Made by a program: the position numbers and the translations under genes
Shown: one piece after another, positions 23,920-31,848 of the stretch
Layout of the letters: each line of letters begins with the position of its first letter
How positions within the stretch are numbered: the stretch's first letter is position 1
Notes under the pieces: generated by a model
Seen by the model: only the letters and a program-made list of their open reading frames with translations
Told to the model about the DNA's origin: nothing
Databases searched by the model: none
NCBI RefSeq assembly: GCF_014190805.1
Contig: NZ_JACHVQ010000004.1
Span: forward strand, 1 to 64,000
Direction: 5' to 3'
Length of the DNA stretch: 64,000 nucleotides
Source: Flexivirga oryzae
GTDB taxonomy: Bacteria > Actinomycetota > Actinomycetes > Actinomycetales > Dermatophilaceae

Positions 23920-25583
23920 GACTGTGCCTCCGCGAATGGTTTGACGCCGGTCTCGGCGTTGACGATGTCCCGCAACCGGAAGTGCTGCAGTTTGCCGCTG
24001 GCGTTCCGTGGCAGGGAGTCGACGAAGCGCACCTCGCGCGGGTACTTGTACGGCGCGATGTGTTGCTTCACGAAGTCCTGGATCTCCTTGACCTTGGCCG
24101 CATCCGAGGCTGTGCCCTCGCGCAGCACGACGAACGCGCAGACGATGGAGCCGCGGTCGTGGTCGGGCTTGGCCACGACGGCACACTCGACCACGTCGGG
24201 GTGCTCCTCGATCGCGGCCTCGACCTCGGGCCCGCCGATGTTGTAGCCGGACGAGACGATCATGTTGTCGGTGCGGGCCTGGTACCAGAAGTACCCGTCC
24301 TCGTCACGGCTGAACGTGTCACCGGTCAGGTTCCAGCCGTTCACGACGTAGTTCAACTGCCGCTCGTCGGCCAGGTAGCGACAGCCCACCGGGCCGATGA
24401 CGGCCAGGCGCCCGGTCTCCCCGGGGCCGACCTCGTTGCCGTCCGCGTCCAGGATGGCCGCCCGGTAGCCGGGCACCGGTTTGCCGGTGGCGCCCTCACG
24501 GATGTCGTCGCCGGCGGCGGTGATGAAGATGTGCAGCATCTCGGTCGCCCCGATGCCGTCGATGATCTTCAGCCCGAGTTGTTCGTGCATCTCGTGCCAC
24601 GTCTCGAGCTGGATGTGTTCGCCGGCGCTGACCGCCGCGCGCAGGGTGCGCAGCTTGTCGGCGTTGCCGGACTTCAGGATCTGCTTGTATGCCGTGGGCG
24701 CTGTCGCCAACGCCGTGATCCCGTGTGTCTCAACCATGTCCGCGAGCTGGGCGGGTGTCGCGCTCTCGGTGAGGAATGCACACGCGCCGGCCCGCAGCGG
24801 GAAGACCACGAGCATCCCGAGGCCGAACGTGAACGCGAACGGTGCGGTGCACGCGACCAGGTCGTCCGGCTGCAGCCGCAGCGTGGTCCGCCCGAAGGTG
24901 TTGTCGATGGACAGGATGTCGCGGTGGAAATGGGTGGTGATCTTCGGGACCCCGGTGCTGCCCGAGGTCGGGCCGAAGAGCGCGACGTCATCGGCCGCCG
25001 TGTCCACCGCGGCGAACTCCGTGGGCTTGTCGGCGATGACGCGGGTGAGGTCGTCGTCGCCGTCCCCGCCATGCAGCACGACCTTCAGGTCCGGTGCGAC
25101 CGTGTCACGCAGCTCATGGATCGCGTCGGCGACTCGATGATCGACCAATGCGATTGCAGGGGAGGTCTTTTCGACGATCGGTGCCACCTCGCGGGCGCGC
25201 AGCGCGGACATGGTCGTCACGACGATCCCGCCGGCCTTGAGCACCGCGAGCCACGCGGCGACCGTCCAGGGGTTGTTGGGGGAGCGCAGCAACACCCGGT
25301 TACCCGTCACCAGACCGAGGTCCTCGGTCAGGTAGCCGGCGATCTGGTTGGTGCGTGCCTGCAGCTCGCCATACGACCAGACCTCACCGTCCGGGGTACG
25401 CAGCGCGGGCCGGTCGGCGCCGAACCGCTGCGCGGGCACGTCCAGCAGTTCCACCGCGGCGTTCAGGCGTGCGGGGTACTGCAGTAGGTCGGTGGTGAAT
25501 TCCAGTGTCGGCCACTGCTCCTGCGGCGGAAGGTGGTCGCGGGCGAACGTGTCCTGGTAACCGGTCGGTGCAAGCTGTGTCAT
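23916..25583 (-). CDS. Benzoate/2-aminobenzoate-CoA ligase (AMP-forming)
   Basis: A 555-residue ANL-superfamily adenylate-forming ligase. P-loop-like TSGSTGVPK, the IDGIGATEMLHIF motif conserved in aryl-CoA ligases, hinge region before YNIGGPEVEAAIEEHP, and the C-terminal catalytic Lys in RNASGKLQHF. It makes an aryl-CoA thioester from the acid, ATP and CoA. Coupled by ATGA overlaps to the thioesterase upstream and the aryl-CoA monooxygenase downstream. The kynureninase nearby suggests anthranilate as substrate, but salicylate or benzoate cannot be excluded. Confidence 0.87.
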   Translation of the reverse strand: MTQLAPTGYQDTFARDHLPPQEQWPTLEFTTDLLQYPARLNAAVELLDVPAQRFGADRPALRTPDGEVWSYGELQARTNQIAGYLTEDLGLVTGNRVLLRSPNNPWTVAAWLAVLKAGGIVVTTMSALRAREVAPIVEKTSPAIALVDHRVADAIHELRDTVAPDLKVVLHGGDGDDDLTRVIADKPTEFAAVDTAADDVALFGPTSGSTGVPKITTHFHRDILSIDNTFGRTTLRLQPDDLVACTAPFAFTFGLGMLVVFPLRAGACAFLTESATPAQLADMVETHGITALATAPTAYKQILKSGNADKLRTLRAAVSAGEHIQLETWHEMHEQLGLKIIDGIGATEMLHIFITAAGDDIREGATGKPVPGYRAAILDADGNEVGPGETGRLAVIGPVGCRYLADERQLNYVVNGWNLTGDTFSRDEDGYFWYQARTDNMIVSSGYNIGGPEVEAAIEEHPDVVECAVVAKPDHDRGSIVCAFVVLREGTASDAAKVKEIQDFVKQHIAPYKYPREVRFVDSLPRNASGKLQHFRLRDIVNAETGVKPFAEAQS

Positions 25584-26503
25584 TGTGCGGCTCCGGAGGT
25601 GGTGCGGATCATGCCCTCCTGGACGACGGTGGCCAGGTGGGTGCCATCAGGGGTGAAGAAGCGCCCGAGGTTCAGGCCGCGGCCGTCGCCGGCCGAGACC
25701 GCCTCCTGCGCATACAGCAGCCAGCCGTCCAGCGGTGCGGTCCGGTGGAACCACATCGAGTGGTCCAGGCTGGCGGTGACCAGGCCCTCGTCGGCCCAGG
25801 CGAGGCCGAGCGCGCGCAGCGTCGGCTCCAGGATCGTGTAGTCGCACACGTAACTCAGTGCGGCGGTGTCGCGCTGCCGGTCGTCCAGGCCGGGCACCTG
25901 CCGCAGCCCGTCGAACGGCCGGACCCATATCGCCTGATGCGGGGCCGGTGCGCCATCCACGCTCAGGTAGACCGGCCCGGGCACGTGCCGCATGTCGAAG
26001 CTGCGACCGTGTGCCCAGTAGTCGCGCGAACCGTCGGTCATCGTGCCGCCGGACCGGCCGTCCAGGTAGTCCGCCGAACTCGGCAGACTCTCCGGATCGG
26101 CAATGCCGGCAGGCAGTTCCGACTGCAGCTCGCCGCCCGGCTCTCCGGCGGCGAAACTCGCCAGGCATACGAAGATCGGCTTGCCGCCCTGGAAACCGCG
26201 GACCTGCCGGGTCGCGTAACCGCGACCGTCGCGCAGGACCTCCACCTCGTAGCGGACCTGCGCACCGACCTCGGCCGGCCGCATGAAGTAGGAGTGTGTC
26301 GAGTGCAGGTGCTTGCCGTCCACGGTGCGGATCGCCGCGACCACGGCCTGGGCGACCAGGTCCCCGCCATACGCCTTGGGCCACGGGCACGGCCCGGTGA
26401 CCGCGGTGAACGCCCGGTCGAAATGCTCCGGCTGCGACTCGGTGAGGGTGACCGCGTCGGTGAAGACTCGCGACGTAGCGGTGCTGACGATCTGGTTTGT
26501 CAC
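25580..26503 (-). CDS. Acyl-CoA thioesterase II (TesB-like double hotdog)
   Basis: A 307-residue double-hotdog thioesterase: N-terminal hotdog (FTAVTGPCPWPKAYGGDLVAQA), C-terminal hotdog with SLDHSMWFHR and DGWLLYAQEA, matching the TesB catalytic pattern. Start is GTG 26503, overlapping the cupin stop (GTGA); longer upstream frames run antisense into other genes. In this operon it could release CoA from stalled aryl- or alicyclic-CoA intermediates, as thioesterases do in benzoyl-CoA pathways (inference). Confidence 0.85.
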   Translation of the reverse strand: MTNQIVSTATSRVFTDAVTLTESQPEHFDRAFTAVTGPCPWPKAYGGDLVAQAVVAAIRTVDGKHLHSTHSYFMRPAEVGAQVRYEVEVLRDGRGYATRQVRGFQGGKPIFVCLASFAAGEPGGELQSELPAGIADPESLPSSADYLDGRSGGTMTDGSRDYWAHGRSFDMRHVPGPVYLSVDGAPAPHQAIWVRPFDGLRQVPGLDDRQRDTAALSYVCDYTILEPTLRALGLAWADEGLVTASLDHSMWFHRTAPLDGWLLYAQEAVSAGDGRGLNLGRFFTPDGTHLATVVQEGMIRTTSGAAQ

Positions 26504-26988
26504 GGGCGGTTCATCCAATCGCGCAGTTCGCCGTCCGGGACCTGTGGCAGGTTGACGACGATGTTCTCGGGGGTGCGGGTGGTCATCCAGGTCAGCGGGT
26601 TGTTGCGGTCCAGGTTGCACTCGACATGGGGCATGTATGGCGGCACGAAGACCCAGTCGCCCTCCGACATGTCGATGTAGTCCTCGAACTTCTCGCCGAA
26701 GTAGATCCGCGCGCGGCCGGACAGCACGTAGCCGCCGGTCTCGGCCTCACCGTGGTGATGCGGCACCGACCGGTAGCCGGCCAGGTTGTGCACCTTCCCG
26801 AACCAGATCCGGGTCGCCGGAGTGTGCTGCACGCTGACCCCGGAAACCCTTGTCGCGCCTTCGGACTGGCCGGTCTGGCCAGAGTCCGGTTCGTGCCCAC
26901 CGCGGGTCACGAACGGCACCACCAACCCCGCCTCGTTCCGGTACATCGACATGTCGATGTCCTCGTAGTTGTCGGAATTCGGGTCCAC
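26500..26988 (-). CDS. Cupin-domain protein, first gene of the aryl-CoA operon
   Basis: A 162-residue single-domain cupin: motif 1 around HHHGEAETGGYVLSGRARIYFG (His and Glu metal ligands) and motif 2 near GDWVFVPPYMPHVECN. The family ranges from dioxygenases to isomerases and sensors, so its exact job is unknown. It starts with GTG 26988 behind an AAGGA site and is coupled to the thioesterase. A strong promoter with a dyad in its spacer lies 55 nt upstream. Its operon position suggests it acts on, or binds, an anthraniloyl-CoA pathway intermediate. Confidence 0.75.
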   Translation of the reverse strand: MDPNSDNYEDIDMSMYRNEAGLVVPFVTRGGHEPDSGQTGQSEGATRVSGVSVQHTPATRIWFGKVHNLAGYRSVPHHHGEAETGGYVLSGRARIYFGEKFEDYIDMSEGDWVFVPPYMPHVECNLDRNNPLTWMTTRTPENIVVNLPQVPDGELRDWMNRP

Positions 26989-27043
26989 GCCACAGTCCTT
27001 TCAGTCGGTGAGACCGAGGTGGTCTCCAACGCGCTGACATTTC

Positions 27044-27074
27044 ATTATGCGCACGATCGTTGTGCAAGTGTCAA
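27044..27074 (-). promoter_or_regulatory. Promoter TTGACA-N19-CATAAT with an embedded dyad, for the cupin/aryl-CoA operon
   Basis: Minus-strand TTGACA (27069-27074) and CATAAT (27044-27049). The spacer contains the palindrome ACGATCGT (27053-27060) flanked by TGC and GCA, so a repressor bound there would block both this promoter and the divergent ridA-like promoter. Confidence 0.5.
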
Positions 27075-27123
27075 TAGATCGGCTACGGTGAACCGGACGC
27101 AGCCGATCAGCCGAGGAGTGCCC

Positions 27124-27567
27124 ATGACCAACGACCTACGCCCGCTGCCGGTGAATCCGGCCGAGCTGCCGACACCGAGCGGCTACTCACACGGCACCCT
27201 GAGCGGCAACACCCTCTACCTGGGCGGACAGACCGCACTGGACGCAGACATGAAGATCGTCCCGGGTGGCATCGTGGAGCAGTTCCGGCAGGCGTTCGGC
27301 AACGTGCTCACCACGCTGCGTGCATCGGGCGGCGTCCCGGAGGACCTGGTGAGCATCACGATCTTCCTGACCGACATCCCCGACTACCAGGCGCACGGAC
27401 ACGAGATCGGCAAGGTATGGCGCGAGCTCGCCGGGCCCGTCTACCCGGCGATGGCCGGCATCGGCACGACCGGACTCTGGCAGCCTGACGCGCTGATCGA
27501 GATCATGGGTGTGGCAGTGGTGCCGGACGAGCGCCTGGTGCGTCCGGCGACCGAAGGTCAGTCCTGA
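27124..27567 (+). CDS. RidA/YjgF family imine deaminase
   Basis: A 147-residue RidA-fold protein with the conserved start of strand one (GYSHGTLSGNTLYLGGQTA), GGIVEQFRQAFGNV, and the late Pro-Ala-Met segment. Family members hydrolyse enamines/imines. It lies divergent from the aryl-CoA operon and convergent with kynureninase (10-bp 3' overlap). Because dearomatisation of anthraniloyl-CoA yields a cyclic enamine, a RidA enzyme here would fit the next deamination step; that specific role is my inference. RBS GAGGAG precedes ATG 27124. The Arg normally placed in the active-site strand is not clearly seen. Confidence 0.83.
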   Translation: MTNDLRPLPVNPAELPTPSGYSHGTLSGNTLYLGGQTALDADMKIVPGGIVEQFRQAFGNVLTTLRASGGVPEDLVSITIFLTDIPDYQAHGHEIGKVWRELAGPVYPAMAGIGTTGLWQPDALIEIMGVAVVPDERLVRPATEGQS

Positions 27568-28805
27568 CCGCTCAGGATCTGATGCAGGTGTGCCATTGCT
27601 GTGGCCACCTCGACGAAACTCGTTGACAGCGGGGACATTCCGGCCCGCAGTCCTCGCGGCCGCCGGAAGTCGGGTATGACGCCACGCTGCCACAGCTGCG
27701 CGATGGCGTCCTGCATGCCGTCGTGCTCGAGGGTGACGTGACCTCCGCGGGTCAACGGGTCACGCGGTGAGGCCACGGTGACACCGAGCGGTGCGAGCGC
27801 CTCGTCGGCGAGGTCGATCACGAACTCGGTGAGCCGCACCGACTTCTCGCGGATCGCGTCGACACCGGCCCGCTCGATGAGCGCCAGCATGTCCTGCATC
27901 GGCAACATGCCGAGCACCGGTGGTGTTCCGCTGATGAACCGGCGCATCCCGCCCGACGGGGTGTATGACGGTCCCATCGTGAAGGGCTCGGCGTGCCCCA
28001 TCCAGCCCTGGATCGGCTGGACCACGTTGTCCTGCAAAGCGGTTGCGACATACCCGAAGGCGGGCGCCCCGGGCCCGCCGTTGAGGTATTTGTAGGTGCA
28101 CCCGACCGCCAGGTCGACCCCCGCGGCGTCCAACCCGATCGGCAGCAACCCCACCGAGTGGCACAGGTCCCACAGCACCAGCGCCCCCGCGTCGTGGGCG
28201 ACCCGGGTGATGGCCGGCAGGTCGGCGATGTGTGCGGACTTGTAGGCGACGTGGCTCAACAGGACCAGTGCGGTGTCGTCCGCGACCGCGGCGCGGACTT
28301 CCTCGGCAGTGACCCCCGTCGCCGGGTCCGGCTCGATCCAGCGGATCGTCAGGCCGAGTTCGGCGGCGATCCCCTGGACGATGTAGCGGTCGGTGGGGAA
28401 GTTCTCGGTGTCGGCCACGATCCGGGTGCGACCGGGCCGGGCGGCCAGCGCCGCGCGCGCGAGCTTGTAGAGCAGCACCGTGGTCGAGTCCGCGACGACG
28501 GTCTGGCCGGGTGCGGCGCCCAGCGTGACACGGCCGATGCGGTCCCCGAGGTGCAGCGGCAACTCCATCCACTGCTCGTCCCAGGCACGGATGAGGCGCT
28601 CGCCCCAGTCCTCGGCGACGAAGTCACCGAGCCGCCCACGGGTCGTGGCCAGCGGCCGACCGAGCGAGTTGCCGTCCAGGTAGGCGACGACGGCGTCGGT
28701 GTGCACGAACTCCTCACGGTAGGCCGCCAACGGATCACCCTCATCGAGCGCCTTCGCTTCCGCGACAAGGTGATCGGGCAGCCGGCTGAGGATGTCCCCG
28801 GTCAT
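27558..28805 (-). CDS. kynU: Kynureninase
   Basis: A 415-residue fold-type I PLP enzyme cleaving kynurenine to anthranilate and alanine. Conserved elements: DGNSLGRPL near the N-terminus, ADSTTVLLYKLARA, DLCHSVGLLPI, the PLP-binding Lys239 in CTYKYLNGGPGAPAF, and HVTLEHDG. It is the second gene of an operon with tryptophan dioxygenase (1-nt gap). Its product anthranilate is the presumed substrate of the CoA ligase 2 kb away. Confidence 0.94.
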   Translation of the reverse strand: MTGDILSRLPDHLVAEAKALDEGDPLAAYREEFVHTDAVVAYLDGNSLGRPLATTRGRLGDFVAEDWGERLIRAWDEQWMELPLHLGDRIGRVTLGAAPGQTVVADSTTVLLYKLARAALAARPGRTRIVADTENFPTDRYIVQGIAAELGLTIRWIEPDPATGVTAEEVRAAVADDTALVLLSHVAYKSAHIADLPAITRVAHDAGALVLWDLCHSVGLLPIGLDAAGVDLAVGCTYKYLNGGPGAPAFGYVATALQDNVVQPIQGWMGHAEPFTMGPSYTPSGGMRRFISGTPPVLGMLPMQDMLALIERAGVDAIREKSVRLTEFVIDLADEALAPLGVTVASPRDPLTRGGHVTLEHDGMQDAIAQLWQRGVIPDFRRPRGLRAGMSPLSTSFVEVATAMAHLHQILSGQD

Positions 28806-28806
28806 C

Positions 28807-29679
28807 TCACTTGCCGATCTCGGTGCGCACCGAGTAGAGCTCAGGGAAGAACGTCAGGTCCAGTGCCCGCTTCAGGAAGCCGACCCCGGAGCTGCCGCCG
28901 GTGCCCTGCTTGTAACCGATCGTGCGCTGCACCGTCCGCAGGTGTCGGAAGCGCCACAGCTGGAAGGCGTCCTCGAGGTCGACCAGGTCCTCGCACATCG
29001 CGTACTCCGCCCAGTGCGCGTCCGGATCCTCGTAGATGCGTTGGAAGACCGGGATCAGCTCCGGCTGCTCGACCCACGCCTTGCGCACGTCGCGGTGCAG
29101 GATCTGCGCCGGTACGTCGTGGTCGCGCGCGGAGAGGAAGTGCAGGAACGCGTCGTACACGGTGGGGGCGTCGAGCAACTCCTGCAGCCCGGCGTGGTGC
29201 GCGGGGTCGGACTCGAAGACACGCAGCATGCCGGCGTTCTTGTTGCCCAGGATGAACTCGACGCACCGGTACTGGTAGGACTGGAAACCGGACGCGGAGC
29301 CGAGAAAGCCTCGGAACTCGGAGTATTCGCTCGGGGTGAGTGTTGCCAGCACCGACCATTGCTCGGCCAGGGTGCGGAAGATGTGCTTGACCCGTGCGAT
29401 CCCCTTGCGGGCTCGGCTGACGTCTTCGTGTTGCAGGTAGCTGCGCATCGCCTGCAGCTCGTGCAGCACCAGCTTGAACCACAGCTCGGTCGTCTGGTGC
29501 TGGATGATGAAGAGCAGTTCGTCCGGGTGGACCGGCTCGCTCACCGGATGCTGAGCGTCCAGCAGCTTGTCCAGATCGAGGTAGCCGCTGTAGGTCATCC
29601 GCGACCGGAAGTCGGTGCGCACACCCTCCTCGATCGGCCGTTCACCGTCTGCGATCGACACGTCCTGATCCCCTTTCAT
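28807..29679 (-). CDS. kynA: Tryptophan 2,3-dioxygenase
   Basis: A 290-residue haem enzyme oxidising L-tryptophan to N-formylkynurenine. Signatures: MTYSGYLDLDKLL, the active-site HQTTELWFKLVLHEL helix, SGFQSYQYRCVEF, and the C-terminal GTGGSSGVGFLK. ATG 29679 is annotated; GTG 29661 with AAAGGGG upstream is an equally possible start. No kynurenine formamidase of a known family lies next to it, although this step is required before kynureninase. It is divergent from an isochorismatase-fold hydrolase across 37 nt. Confidence 0.95.
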   Translation of the reverse strand: MKGDQDVSIADGERPIEEGVRTDFRSRMTYSGYLDLDKLLDAQHPVSEPVHPDELLFIIQHQTTELWFKLVLHELQAMRSYLQHEDVSRARKGIARVKHIFRTLAEQWSVLATLTPSEYSEFRGFLGSASGFQSYQYRCVEFILGNKNAGMLRVFESDPAHHAGLQELLDAPTVYDAFLHFLSARDHDVPAQILHRDVRKAWVEQPELIPVFQRIYEDPDAHWAEYAMCEDLVDLEDAFQLWRFRHLRTVQRTIGYKQGTGGSSGVGFLKRALDLTFFPELYSVRTEIGK

Positions 29680-29682
29680 CCC

Positions 29683-29700
29683 TTGCTAGTGTTACAGCAA
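29683..29700. promoter_or_regulatory. Inverted repeat TTGCT-N8-AGCAA between kynA and the divergent hydrolase
   Basis: A partial dyad filling most of the tiny divergent spacer; a candidate shared operator for kynA and the isochorismatase-like gene. Confidence 0.35.
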
Positions 29701-29716
29701 TCACATGGGAGTCCAT

Positions 29717-30250
29717 ATGGAGCCTTGGCTCGTCGTCATCGACATGCAGCACGCCTTCGGCGACCCGACCTCCGGCTGGTATGCCGAGGGGTATGACGCC
29801 ATCACGCCCGTCATCGAGCGGCTGGCCGGGAGGTTCACCGGGCGGACCGTCTACACGCGCTTCGTGCGCGACCCGACCGAGACCGGCGGGTGGGCCGCCT
29901 ATTACGACCAGTGGAGCGACTTCCGGCTGCCACCGGACGATGCCCAGTGGGACCTCACCCTTACCGTGCCGCAGGATGCGCCGGTCGTCGACGAGCCGAC
30001 CTTCTCCAAGTGGGCCCCGGCGCTGCAGGGGGTCGTCGGATCCGCACCGCTGGTGGTGTGTGGTGTCGCAACCGAATGCTGTGTTCTGTCAACGGTGCTC
30101 GGCGCCGCGGACGCCGGCAACCCGGTGACGGTGGTCCGCGACGCCTGCGCGGGCGCGACGGCCGAGCTGCACGAGAAGGCCTTGGACATCATGGATTCGC
30201 TCGGTCCGCTCAGCTGCGTGCGCGGCTCCGCCGACCTCCTCGCGGACTGA
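29717..30250 (+). CDS. Isochorismatase-fold cysteine hydrolase
   Basis: A 177-residue cysteine hydrolase with an intact catalytic triad: Asp9 (VVIDMQ), Lys98 (TFSKWAP) and Cys122 (GVATECCV), preceded by the cis-peptide region. The family includes nicotinamidase, N-carbamoylsarcosine and ureidoacrylate amidohydrolases (RutB). Start ATG 29717 is preceded by GGGAG at 5 nt; ATG 29705 is less well served. It is divergent from kynA. Two roles are possible: amide hydrolysis in the heterocycle pathway to the right, or supplying the missing N-formylkynurenine formamidase activity. Neither is proven. Confidence 0.85.
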   Translation: MEPWLVVIDMQHAFGDPTSGWYAEGYDAITPVIERLAGRFTGRTVYTRFVRDPTETGGWAAYYDQWSDFRLPPDDAQWDLTLTVPQDAPVVDEPTFSKWAPALQGVVGSAPLVVCGVATECCVLSTVLGAADAGNPVTVVRDACAGATAELHEKALDIMDSLGPLSCVRGSADLLAD

Positions 30251-30289
30251 GAACGACGCCCCACGACCAGTCGTGGGGCGCCGTCGTTC
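30251..30289. terminator. Bidirectional hairpin between convergent genes
   Basis: Stem CCCCACGA/TCGTGGGG plus outer GAACGACG/CGTCGTTC with a 3-nt bulge, immediately after the hydrolase stop and before the permease stop. No U-run, as usual in high-GC actinobacteria. Confidence 0.75.
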
Positions 30290-30301
30290 GGGACCGGGTG
30301 A

Positions 30302-31789
30302 CTAGTGCACGTCACCCGGGGCGGAGATGTGTGCCGGCGAGTCCGCGGCGCTCTCGTGTGCGAAGACCGGCGTCGCACGGTGCCAGAGCGGGGGCAACCG
30401 GTAGAGCAGTGCGAATGCGACTGCGCCCACGGCGAATCCGACGAAGTAGCTCAGGTCACCCGCGCCGGGGTGCGCCTTGGCGAACGGCCCGGTGTAGAAC
30501 GACAGGTTCCAGAAGGGTGACGATGCCACGGCACCGATCAGCCAGGCGACGAAGCCCCATTCGAGCACTCTGCGGGAGTCGTAGAGCTCCTGCGTTCGGG
30601 CTCGGTCGTGGCGCTTGTTGAGCACGTAGTCCAGCAGCAGGATCGCTCCGAACGGTGCGATCAGGTAGGCGCCCAGGAAGAGGAAGTTCTTGAACTTCGC
30701 CTCGAACTCGGCGTCGGCCCACAGGCTGATCACGTAGGCGACGGCGCAGATGGCGATCACGGCGGTGCGGCGGCTGACCGGGATGCGCAGCGTCTGGATG
30801 GAGATGGCTCCGCCATACACGTTCAGGAAGTTCTGCGAGAACGACGACAGCAACACGGTGAGCAGAGCCGGAGTTGCGAACGGCCCGGTCAGCCGGTGCA
30901 ATGCGTCGATCGGCGACTCACCCGCGGCCGCCGAGCTGCCCAGGATGACGCCGGCGATGCCGAGCCAGGACAGGGAGACGAAGTTGCCGAGGAAGGTCCA
31001 GAAGCCGGTGCCACGGCTCACCTTGTTGTTGTCCGGCAGGTAGCGCGAGTAGTCGGATGCGAAGGGCCACCAGGCGATCAGGAAGGACAGGAAGTAGCCG
31101 GCGAAGGTGATCCAGCCACCGGTGCTGCCGATGAAGCCGCTCGCGTGGTGGTTGGCGCTGAAGTTGCCGCTGGAGCTCCGGGACAACGAGACGACGGTGA
31201 TCATCACGAAGCCACAACCCAGCACGACCGCGAGGATCCGCTCCAGGAAGTGGATCATGTTGTAGCCGTAGACGGCGACGGTCAACTGCACCAGGACCAG
31301 CACCAGCCCGGACAGCCAGGTCGGGATCGCGGGCACCAGGGAATGCAGCGCCTGAGCGCCGAGGATGATGGTGACCGCGGCCCAGCCGATGCCGGCGAAG
31401 ACGTTGACGTAGGCGACCGGTACGAAGTTGCCGAAGAAGCCGAGCGGGCCGCGCGCCTGGATCTGCTGGGCGACTCCGAGCCGGCCACCCATCCGGGACA
31501 GGATGCCCATGACGATCGCGCCCAGGAACGAGCCCGCGAGGATGGCGGTCACGGCAGCTGTCAGCGACAGGCCCATCCCGACGGCGCTGAAGCCCAGCAC
31601 CATGATCGGGAAGTTCATCCCGGCGGCGAACCAGATGAAGAACTGCGACACCGGCCGGCCGTGCCGCTCGGAGTCGGGGATCGCGTCGACGCCGTACGGC
31701 TCGACAACTGCGACCTGGTTGCGGTATTCGAAGTCCCGCTGCTGCTCAGCGGGAGGTGCGGCCGGAGGCCGTGCCGTGTCCGGTGCCAT
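30302..31789 (-). CDS. NCS1-family nucleobase/cytosine-type permease
   Basis: A 495-residue transporter with about 12 hydrophobic segments, of the purine-cytosine permease (NCS1) family. Diagnostic stretches: the ligand-site region in TM1 (FFIWFAAGMNFPIMVLG), the AQQIQARGPLGFFGNFVP loop, and FASDYSRYLPDNN in TM6/7. Family substrates are cytosine, purines, uracil, allantoin, hydantoin and pyridoxine. Start ATG 31789 is favoured by AAAGG at 8 nt; ATG 31804 is an alternative. It is downstream of the flavin reductase gene on the same strand and probably imports the compound degraded by this module. Confidence 0.85.
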   Translation of the reverse strand: MAPDTARPPAAPPAEQQRDFEYRNQVAVVEPYGVDAIPDSERHGRPVSQFFIWFAAGMNFPIMVLGFSAVGMGLSLTAAVTAILAGSFLGAIVMGILSRMGGRLGVAQQIQARGPLGFFGNFVPVAYVNVFAGIGWAAVTIILGAQALHSLVPAIPTWLSGLVLVLVQLTVAVYGYNMIHFLERILAVVLGCGFVMITVVSLSRSSSGNFSANHHASGFIGSTGGWITFAGYFLSFLIAWWPFASDYSRYLPDNNKVSRGTGFWTFLGNFVSLSWLGIAGVILGSSAAAGESPIDALHRLTGPFATPALLTVLLSSFSQNFLNVYGGAISIQTLRIPVSRRTAVIAICAVAYVISLWADAEFEAKFKNFLFLGAYLIAPFGAILLLDYVLNKRHDRARTQELYDSRRVLEWGFVAWLIGAVASSPFWNLSFYTGPFAKAHPGAGDLSYFVGFAVGAVAFALLYRLPPLWHRATPVFAHESAADSPAHISAPGDVH

Positions 31790-31848
31790 CGAAATGCCTT
31801 TCATGGGAGGTCCATTCGGTCGGAGGGGGAGAAGTGGGGGTGGAGCGG

